From: Phascolarctobacterium succinatutens CAG:287
GTDB lineage: Bacteria; Bacillota; Negativicutes; Acidaminococcales; Acidaminococcaceae
NCBI RefSeq assembly: GCF_000434895.1
Contig: NZ_FR892756.1
Span: 1,734-44,794, forward strand
DNA length: 43,061 bases
Direction of reading: 5' to 3'
Notes under the pieces: generated by a model
Seen by the model: only the letters and a program-made list of their open reading frames with translations
The model's database searches: none
Told to the model about the DNA's origin: nothing
Shown here: in pieces, positions 1 to 5,516 of the stretch
How the letters are laid out: each line of letters begins with the position of its first letter
Position numbering within the stretch: the first letter of the stretch is position 1
Program-made: the position numbers and the translations under genes

Positions 1-626
1 TCGGCTGGCATTCTACCTTTGGTCCCAAGGTGTTGCGTACAACCGATTTTTGGCATAAGCGCGGAGTTAATACCTTTATCGCACGCTCGTCTATAGGTGA
101 CGGAAAACCGCGTACTCTGCAAAACGAATACAAGGATATTCTTGACTTAGGCAAAATTTTTGACAAAAACGAAAGGGCGCAGCAGCTTGTCGGTCAGATG
201 CAGCAGGAGGTTAATTTTGCCATCAGTCAGACTGCAGGCTACCAAAAGCGTCCGCGTGCTCTGGTATTGGAGTTTATGGGCAAGGAGCCGACGGTGTATG
301 GCGAAAAATCTTTGGCCGGCAATATTGTCAAAGAGCTGCACGGTGAACTGCTGGCAGAAAAGCAGCGTGCTATTGGCCTGGAGCAGGTCGTTGAGCTTGA
401 TCCGGATGTTATTTTTGTGGTTGTCATTGAATCACATTACGGATATGAGCAGGATATGATTGACCGCGTTACCCAGCACAAGGCGCTGAAAAATTTGCGC
501 TGCGTGAAGGAAGGACGTGTTGTAGCCTTGCCGCTGTACGCTATTTACAGCTCAGGCGTGCGCACCTATGATGGCATAAAAATTATTGCGGCCGGAATGT
601 ACCCGGATTTGTATAAGGAGAAATAA
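1..626 (+). CDS. ABC transporter substrate-binding protein, iron/corrinoid type (5' partial)
   Basis: The reading frame is open from base 3 with no stop, so the gene starts upstream of the window; the GTG at 30 has no ribosome binding site and is internal. About 207 C-terminal residues are visible. They have the features of the C-lobe of a class III (FecB/BtuF-like) periplasmic binding protein: a long connecting helix region, then a segment reading LDPDVIFVV, then a KEGRVVALP motif near the end. Such proteins capture ferric siderophores, haem or cobalamin outside the membrane and deliver them to the permease. The permease and ATPase genes follow directly, with the stop overlapping the permease ATG by one base, so the three are cotranscribed. 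The substrate cannot be told from this fragment. Confidence 0.85.
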   Translation, partial: GWHSTFGPKVLRTTDFWHKRGVNTFIARSSIGDGKPRTLQNEYKDILDLGKIFDKNERAQQLVGQMQQEVNFAISQTAGYQKRPRALVLEFMGKEPTVYGEKSLAGNIVKELHGELLAEKQRAIGLEQVVELDPDVIFVVVIESHYGYEQDMIDRVTQHKALKNLRCVKEGRVVALPLYAIYSSGVRTYDGIKIIAAGMYPDLYKEK

Positions 627-1684
627 TGATGGTTGATTTTTTGAAGAAGCAGGGGTACCTGTTCATCTGCCTGGGATTGCTTGCTTTACTGATAATTGCC
701 TTGTTTTGGGCACTGTCCATTGGTACAGTCAAGCTGCCGTTGGTAAATATTTACAATACTGTTATAGAGCAGCTGTTTAGCGGACAGCCTATTGAAGGTG
801 TTGACCGCGGACCGGTGCATGATATTATCTGGCTGCTGCGCTTGCCGCGCCTGGTATTGGCTGCCTTAGTAGGCATGGGGCTTTCGGTCTGCGGCGTTAT
901 CATGCAGGCTGTAGTAAAGAACCCGTTGGCGGACCCGTATATCCTGGGCATTTCCTCCGGTGCTTCGCTGGGTGCAACGGCAGCAATTCTGCTAGGTATC
1001 GGTGTGGCGCTGGGTGAAAACTTTGTCGGCATTGCAGCCTTTATCGGTGCCTTCGCTATGTCGCTGGGTGTACTGTTTATCTCTAACCTGGGCGGACGCA
1101 GCAATTCCGTTAAGCTACTTTTGGCAGGCATGGCGCTGAGCGCAGTCTGCGGTGCGTTTTCCAGCTTTATCGTTTACTTTGCCAATAATAAGGAGGGCAT
1201 GCAGACCATAGCTTACTGGATGATGGGCAGCTTTGCCGGTGCCAAGTGGGAAACACTGGCAGTTATCGGACCAATCGTAGTGTTGGCAGTAATGTTCTTC
1301 TGGACGCAGAGCCGTATGCTCAACCTGATGCTTTTAGGTGATGAATCTGCGTTGACTTTGGGAACTGATTTACATATTTACAGACAGATTTATTTGCTGG
1401 TAAGCTCTCTTATAGTCGGCTTTGTAGTTTATGCTGCAGGTATGGTTGGCTTTGTCGGCCTGGTAGTACCGCACGTTATCCGTATGCTGGTAGGCACCGA
1501 CCATAAAAAACTGATACCTGTTTCCGCTTTAACCGGTGCAGTATTTTTGGTAATTGCGGACGGTCTGTGCCGTGTAATTATTCCGCGCACCGAGCTGCCA
1601 ATCGGTATTTTGATTTCGCTTATCGGCGCGCCCTGCTTCGTTTACCTGATGATTAAGAAAACCTATGGCTTTGGAGGTAACTGA
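626..1684 (+). CDS. FecCD/BtuC-family ABC transporter permease
   Basis: This 352-residue, very hydrophobic protein has about ten predicted membrane segments, the usual length and layout of the FecCD family. Family hallmarks are RLPRLVLAALVG near residues 71-82, NPLADPYILGISSGAS near 107-122, and a GFVGLVVPHVIRMLVG segment near 275-290 that contacts the ATPase. It forms the transmembrane channel, as a dimer, for an iron-siderophore, haem or corrinoid importer. The ATG at 626 overlaps the stop of the binding-protein gene (TAATG); a second ATG at 629 is an alternative. AAGGAG just upstream serves as ribosome binding site. The ATPase gene begins two bases after its stop. Confidence 0.93.
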   Translation: MMVDFLKKQGYLFICLGLLALLIIALFWALSIGTVKLPLVNIYNTVIEQLFSGQPIEGVDRGPVHDIIWLLRLPRLVLAALVGMGLSVCGVIMQAVVKNPLADPYILGISSGASLGATAAILLGIGVALGENFVGIAAFIGAFAMSLGVLFISNLGGRSNSVKLLLAGMALSAVCGAFSSFIVYFANNKEGMQTIAYWMMGSFAGAKWETLAVIGPIVVLAVMFFWTQSRMLNLMLLGDESALTLGTDLHIYRQIYLLVSSLIVGFVVYAAGMVGFVGLVVPHVIRMLVGTDHKKLIPVSALTGAVFLVIADGLCRVIIPRTELPIGILISLIGAPCFVYLMIKKTYGFGGN

Positions 1685-1686
1685 TA

Positions 1687-2460
1687 ATGGAGATTTTAGC
1701 AGAAGCAGTAAAAATGGCCTTCGGACCAAAGGAAATTCTTAAGGGAATAGATTTCAGCCTGCATAATAAGGAATTTGTGGGCATTATCGGGCCTAACGGC
1801 AGCGGTAAGAGTACCTTTCTGAAATGTGTTTACCGTGTGCAGAAGCCTACAGATGGCAAAATTACCTTTAACGGAACGCCGCTGGACGAGCTTTCCTACC
1901 GTGAATCGGCGCTGCAGCTGGCGGTAGTAGCACAGCATAATGTTTACAGCTTTGATTTTTCGGTGTTGGAGGTTGTGCTGATGGGACGTTCGCCGCACAA
2001 GAAAATGCTGGAGCGTGATAATCTCAACGATTATCGTATCGCGCGCAAAGCGTTGGCGACTGTAGGTCTGGCGGACTTCGAAGAACGCAGCTTTGCTACC
2101 TTGAGCGGCGGCGAGCAGCAGCGTGTAATTTTGGCGCGTGCGCTGACGCAGCAGACGGAATGCCTGGTGCTGGATGAGCCGACAAACCATCTGGATATCA
2201 AGTACCAGCTGCAGATTATGGATATTGTAAAATCACTTGATTTGACTGTTGTAGCAGCGGTACATGATTTAAATATTGCAGCGATGTATTGCGACCGTCT
2301 TGTAGCAATTAAGGACGGACAGATTGTTGGCATGGGAACTCCGCGTGAGCTGCTGACGGAAAAGTTTATTTATGATATGTATGAGGTGCGCTGCAGAGTG
2401 GATGAAGAAAAGTCTACGGGACGTATAAATATTGTGTATCTGCCTCAACATTGGCAGTAG
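1687..2460 (+). CDS. FecE/BtuD-type ABC transporter ATP-binding protein
   Basis: This 257-residue nucleotide-binding subunit completes the importer. The Walker A motif GPNGSGKST is at residues 35-43. The ABC signature LSGGEQQR is near 139, followed by a Walker B/D-loop LVLDEPTNHLD near 160 and the switch histidine in AAVHDLN near 195. It lies in the cytoplasm as a dimer and drives uptake by ATP hydrolysis. GGAGG at 1674-1678 precedes the ATG. The two-base gap to the permease indicates translational coupling. The three-gene order binding protein, permease, ATPase is standard for siderophore, haem and vitamin B12 importers, and the ligand is not determinable here. A repeat element starts at its stop codon. 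Confidence 0.93.
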   Translation: MEILAEAVKMAFGPKEILKGIDFSLHNKEFVGIIGPNGSGKSTFLKCVYRVQKPTDGKITFNGTPLDELSYRESALQLAVVAQHNVYSFDFSVLEVVLMGRSPHKKMLERDNLNDYRIARKALATVGLADFEERSFATLSGGEQQRVILARALTQQTECLVLDEPTNHLDIKYQLQIMDIVKSLDLTVVAAVHDLNIAAMYCDRLVAIKDGQIVGMGTPRELLTEKFIYDMYEVRCRVDEEKSTGRINIVYLPQHWQ

Positions 2461-2494
2461 GACGGCAGCGGATAAGGCACCATCTGCGGCTTCA
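2456..2494 (+). repeat. 39-bp direct repeat, copy 1 of an intergenic repeat element
   Basis: The sequence from AGTAGGACG to GCGGCTTCA recurs at 2585-2623 with only two or three differences; the last 27 bases (2468-2494) are identical to 2597-2623. The copy begins inside the stop codon of the ABC ATPase gene. Between the copies lies a foldable core, described separately. Confidence 0.9.
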
Positions 2495-2584
2495 CCGCTC
2501 CTCGACGTACTAAAAGTACGCCGTCGTCGCGCTTCAACCACATCTGCCACCTTCTACGCCGCCTTGCGTGAAAATAAGGGTTGT
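2495..2584 (+). repeat. Imperfect inverted-repeat core between the two 39-bp repeats
   Basis: The centre is a hairpin with stem CGTACT/AGTACG (2506-2511 and 2515-2520) and loop AAA. Outside it, the left arm (about 2482-2505) and right arm (about 2521-2549) match as imperfect, GU-rich complements, so RNA or single-stranded DNA could fold over roughly 70 bases. The base composition is GC-rich and unlike the flanking AT-rich spacers. This fits a REP/MITE-like interspersed element, but the window holds only this example. Confidence 0.55.
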
Positions 2585-2623
2585 AGTAGGACGACGGCGG
2601 ATAAGGCACCATCTGCGGCTTCA
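2585..2623 (+). repeat. 39-bp direct repeat, copy 2 of an intergenic repeat element
   Basis: This is the second copy, same orientation, 129 bases downstream of copy 1. Read in one frame, both copies encode TADKAPSAAS-like peptides, but no gene-like start or conserved protein supports translation. The copy ends 60 bases before the start of the secreted protein gene. Confidence 0.9.
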
Positions 2624-2682
2624 ATTATCCTAATATAAGTTTTCTTGACATACTATATTTTTTCAGTTCAAGGAGGGTTAAA

Positions 2683-3882
2683 ATGAAAAAGCTTTTATTG
2701 ATTCCGGCATTCATGGCCATGTTCTTCGCCGGCAGCGTAGCAGTTCCTGCTGCCTTCGCTGCTCAGCCTGCACCGCCGCAGGAAAACAAAATGATGCTGC
2801 CGCCGCCCAAGGATGGCAAGCGTCCGCCGATGCCGCCGCGCATGCGCCGGCCACAGCTTTCCAATGCAGAGGTTGCGGAAAAACTGCAGTCAGCATATGG
2901 TTACCGTTATTCTGATATGCTGCGACTGTTGAATATCGGTCATAGCTATGGCGATATGAACACAGCCTGCTTGTATGCTTATCTGTCCGGTGAGCCGGTA
3001 GAAAAGGTGCTGCAGCTGCGTCAGCCTGCAACCTGGGGCAGGGTGCGTGCGCAGTTAGGGTTGACGCCTAAGCTGTATGCCGAAAAATATATGGAATATC
3101 AGGCAAGCTATCTGCCTGCAGACAGCCTGATAGACAGAGAAACGGCGCTGAAATATCTGCGACAGGGTTATCCGCTGGGCGATATTCAGCAGGCTGCCAA
3201 GCTGGCCAAGGAGAGCGGCAAAACTTTGGCACAGGTATTGCCAATGCGCACAGTTACCTGTGATTGGCAGCAGGTTAAGGAAAAGCTGGGCTTGCAGCAG
3301 GAACAAAAACAGGGTCAGCCTTTCGCTTTCAGAGGACGCGGCCAGCGTAGCGGTGCAGGCTTTGCCGGCTTGCATACGCGCAACATGACGGCAGAAAGAG
3401 CTGTAAAGATTTTCCACGCTGATTATCTTTTTGATGAAGCAGAGCTGCTGCCGCTATATGAAAAATATGGCTTTGAAGGCTTGGAGGATATCTGCCTGCA
3501 TGCCTACATGAGTAAAAAGACACTGCAGGAAATCATTGACCTGCGCGATAAATATTCTTGGGAGCGTATGAAATATGTGCTTGGCTTAACACCGCAGGTA
3601 TATTTTGACCGCTGTGTGGATTTTCAGGCACGCCGTCTGGCAGAACGCATGGATATCCCGCAGAAGGTAACGAAAAAATATATGCATATGGGTTACGCAA
3701 TGCATCATATCAACAGTGCTTATCTGCTGGCACAAAAGGCCGGTCTGGATATTAAGGATATTATTGATTTGAAGACGCCGAAGAATTCCTGGCAGGATGT
3801 GGCGCTGAAAATCGGTCTGACTGTTGAAGATTGCCGAGAGGTTAAGAACAAAATCAGTAAGGACTTTGGTAGGCACGAATGA
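2683..3882 (+). CDS. Secreted helical-repeat protein of unknown function, with a duplicated 175-residue module
   Basis: I do not recognise this 399-residue protein. It starts with a clear signal peptide (residues 1-26, KKLLL then a hydrophobic core, ending AFA). A proline-rich, positively charged linker (about 28-58) follows. The rest is alpha-helical by composition. Four motifs of the form W-x2-V/M-x3-LGL, each after a helix pair with a GY-x2-DI/HI-x2-A-x-LA pattern, place tryptophans at 118, 195, 293 and 370. The spacing is 77, 98, 77, so W118/W293 and W195/W370 are each exactly 175 apart: a two-repeat module has been duplicated. It has few cysteines and no catalytic motif that I can name. 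AAGGAGG sits 7-9 bases before the ATG. Its stop overlaps the next gene (ATGA). It probably acts outside the cytoplasmic membrane as a binding or scaffold protein. Confidence 0.85.
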   Translation: MKKLLLIPAFMAMFFAGSVAVPAAFAAQPAPPQENKMMLPPPKDGKRPPMPPRMRRPQLSNAEVAEKLQSAYGYRYSDMLRLLNIGHSYGDMNTACLYAYLSGEPVEKVLQLRQPATWGRVRAQLGLTPKLYAEKYMEYQASYLPADSLIDRETALKYLRQGYPLGDIQQAAKLAKESGKTLAQVLPMRTVTCDWQQVKEKLGLQQEQKQGQPFAFRGRGQRSGAGFAGLHTRNMTAERAVKIFHADYLFDEAELLPLYEKYGFEGLEDICLHAYMSKKTLQEIIDLRDKYSWERMKYVLGLTPQVYFDRCVDFQARRLAERMDIPQKVTKKYMHMGYAMHHINSAYLLAQKAGLDIKDIIDLKTPKNSWQDVALKIGLTVEDCREVKNKISKDFGRHE

Positions 3883-4232
3883 AACGTATAGTAATTTTAC
3901 GTTGCCTGCGTTCCAATAATGTATGTACCGGTGCAGCCTGCATGCGTGCTTTCAATACAAAAAGCGGTGCCTTTGCCAGATATGGCGAAGAACCGCTGGA
4001 GCTGGAGGCTTATTGGAGCTGCAACGGTTGTGGTGACTGCCACTTTAAATACCAAGAGGGTATCGAAGAAAAGCTGGAACGTATTATCGGCCTGAAGCCT
4101 GATGCTGTGCATGTTGGCGTTTGTGTTAAGCACCGCACACAGGATGGCCAGGTTGTTACTTGCAAAACTATTGCGGAAATTTGCGAGCGCTTGGAGGCTG
4201 CGGGACTAACGATAGTGGAAGGTACGCATTGA
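3879..4232 (+). CDS. CGGC-domain protein (putative metal-binding)
   Basis: This 117-residue protein has the features of the CGGC domain family. It opens with an ILRCLRSNNVCTGAACMRAFN segment (Cys at 9, 16 and 21), then a WSCNGCGDC cluster near residues 47-54, and a late VGVCVKHR segment with another Cys-His pair. The conserved cysteines suggest metal binding, but no biochemical role is established for the family. The ATG overlaps the stop of the secreted repeat protein by four bases, and its own stop overlaps the next ATG by one base, so translation of the three genes is coupled. That linkage is the only functional hint. Confidence 0.8.
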   Translation: MKRIVILRCLRSNNVCTGAACMRAFNTKSGAFARYGEEPLELEAYWSCNGCGDCHFKYQEGIEEKLERIIGLKPDAVHVGVCVKHRTQDGQVVTCKTIAEICERLEAAGLTIVEGTH

Positions 4233-4639
4233 TGAATATACTTAGATTTGCAGAATACAAGACCTACAATGAAGCCGAAATTATGGCGTTATATAGTAGT
4301 GTTGGCTGGAGTAATTATACAAATAACCCGGCAATGCTAAGAAAAGCTTATAAGAATTCACTTTATGTTTTAGCTGCTTATGCTGATGGAAAGCTTGTGG
4401 GGATACTCCGTGCTGTCGGTGATGGTGCTTCTGTGGTTTTTCTGCAGGATTTAATAGTGCTGCCGGAATTTCAGCGTCATGGCATTGGTTCACAGCTTAT
4501 GCGGAAGGTTATGGAAAAGTATGCCGATGTCTATCAACTGCAGCTCCTTACAGAAGCAAGTGAAAAAAATATTGCTTTTTATGAATTCCTTGGGTTCAAA
4601 AGAGTCGAAAAGTATGGTTGCTGCGCTTTTATAAGATGA
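4232..4639 (+). CDS. GNAT family N-acetyltransferase
   Basis: This 135-residue protein is the length of a single GNAT domain. The central region VVFLQDLIVLPEFQRHGIGSQLM contains strand beta-4 and the acetyl-CoA pyrophosphate-binding loop (Q/R-x-x-G-x-G/A, here QRHGIG). The C-terminal YEFLGFKRV segment is the usual GNAT ending. It probably moves an acetyl group from acetyl-CoA to an unidentified amine. I start it at the ATG at 4232, which overlaps the upstream TGA and has GGAAGG nine bases before; the open frame extends further upstream but only within the CGGC gene. Codon use is more AT-rich than in its neighbours. Confidence 0.88.
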   Translation: MNILRFAEYKTYNEAEIMALYSSVGWSNYTNNPAMLRKAYKNSLYVLAAYADGKLVGILRAVGDGASVVFLQDLIVLPEFQRHGIGSQLMRKVMEKYADVYQLQLLTEASEKNIAFYEFLGFKRVEKYGCCAFIR

Positions 4640-4640
4640 G

Positions 4641-4662
4641 GATGTTAACATCGCTTATAAGC
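4641..4662. other. Two abutting perfect palindromes after the GNAT gene
   Basis: GATGTTAACATC (4641-4652) is a 12-base palindrome, directly followed by GCTTATAAGC (4653-4662), a 10-base palindrome. No T-run follows, so this is not an intrinsic terminator. They could be operator sites or a small cruciform upstream of hpf, whose coding start lies 179 bases on. Confidence 0.5.
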
Positions 4663-4714
4663 TGTAATCAATGTAACACTATCGTGATAAATCTAAGAAA
4701 ATCAGATATTTTTT

Positions 4715-4840
4715 GCAAACCTAAGCAGGAGTTTTTGTTCCTATAGCGAAATATAGAAGCAAAGGGATAAAGCCCGAGCCCTTGATAGAAAAATGGTAGC
4801 ACCGAAGCAATTTGGCGACATACCAAAGGAGGCATTGATT
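4715..4840 (+). promoter_or_regulatory. Candidate structured 5' leader of hpf
   Basis: The 201 bases between the GNAT gene and hpf contain no gene. Local structures are visible: AGGA/TCCT around a T-rich loop (4727-4742), AAGGG/CCCTT (4761-4782), and TTTGG/CCAAA (4811-4828), the last lying directly before the GGAGG ribosome binding site. I could not find a convincing promoter. The pattern suggests an RNA leader controlling hpf, but this is inference from small hairpins only. Whether it matches a known RNA family is untested. Confidence 0.35.
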
Positions 4841-5380
4841 ATGAGTGTAAACGTAAAAGGCAGAAACATTGATGTGACCCCGGCTCTGAAAGAGTATGTG
4901 GAGAAAAAAATTACTAAGGTTACTAAGCAGTTTAAGACTGTTGGTGACATTTCTGCAGTACTGAAGGTTGAGAAAGGTAACCATATTGTAGAAATTACGG
5001 TTCCAGCAAGCGGCATCCTGCTGAGAGCTCAGGAAACCACGAAAGATATGTATTCCTCCATTGATTTGGTTGTAGAGAAAATTGAACGTCAGATTCACAA
5101 ATATAAAACTCGTCTGATGAAGAGAAAATATAGCAACTTTGCTGATACCGCTGTTCCTGCTCCGGCATCGGCTGCAGAAGCTGCTGATGAAGGCGAATTC
5201 GAAATCATCAAGAATAAACGCTTCATCATGCATCCGATGACTCCGGAAGAAGCAATTCTGCAAATGAATCTGTTGAACCACGATTTCTTCGTATTCTACG
5301 ATCCTGATCTGGGTGCTACCAATGTGGTTTATCGCCGCAAGGATGGTAAATATGGCTTGCTGAGCCCGGAACTGAAATAA
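4841..5380 (+). CDS. hpf: Ribosome hibernation promoting factor, long form
   Basis: This 179-residue protein has the two-domain layout of long Hpf. Residues 1-100 are the S30AE/RaiA domain (VNVKGRNIDVTPALKEYVEKK), which binds in the 30S decoding region. A charged, alanine-rich linker follows near 110-130. The C-terminal domain (about 125-179, FVFYDPDLGATNVVYRRKDG) dimerises to form inactive 100S ribosomes in slow growth. I chose the ATG at 4841 because AAAGGAGG lies 7 bases before it; the open frame extends upstream but without a ribosome binding site. An intrinsic terminator follows, so it is a single-gene unit, lying upstream of secA as is common in Firmicutes. Confidence 0.95.
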   Translation: MSVNVKGRNIDVTPALKEYVEKKITKVTKQFKTVGDISAVLKVEKGNHIVEITVPASGILLRAQETTKDMYSSIDLVVEKIERQIHKYKTRLMKRKYSNFADTAVPAPASAAEAADEGEFEIIKNKRFIMHPMTPEEAILQMNLLNHDFFVFYDPDLGATNVVYRRKDGKYGLLSPELK

Positions 5381-5410
5381 AGCAAATATTTTAACCTAAA
5401 CTTCACAAAA

Positions 5411-5440
5411 AAGCACAGGATTTGCTCCTGTGCTTTTTGC
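5411..5440 (+). terminator. Intrinsic terminator of hpf
   Basis: The stem AAGCACAGGA (5411-5420) pairs perfectly with TCCTGTGCTT (5426-5435) around loop TTTGC, followed by T-rich sequence. Its tail overlaps the -35 region of the secA promoter. Confidence 0.93.
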
Positions 5441-5465
5441 TTTTTAAGAGAGATTCTGTTATAAT
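5437..5465 (+). promoter_or_regulatory. Sigma-A-type promoter of secA
   Basis: TTGCTT (5437-5442), a 17-base spacer and a perfect TATAAT (5460-5465) lie about 50 bases before the secA start. The -35 box falls in the tail of the hpf terminator. Confidence 0.75.
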
Positions 5466-5516
5466 TTAAAATTAGGTGTATAGTCTTTTTAGACACCATA
5501 ATTTTAAGGAGTGATC

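Noticed and set aside
2432..2638. Open frame across the repeat element encoding TADKAPSAAS twice
   Set aside because: It overlaps the end of the ABC ATPase gene, has no ribosome binding site, and its repetition follows from the DNA repeat itself.
2645..2650. TTGACA before the secreted repeat protein considered as a promoter
   Set aside because: No -10 box fits 16-18 bases downstream, where the ribosome binding site already lies.
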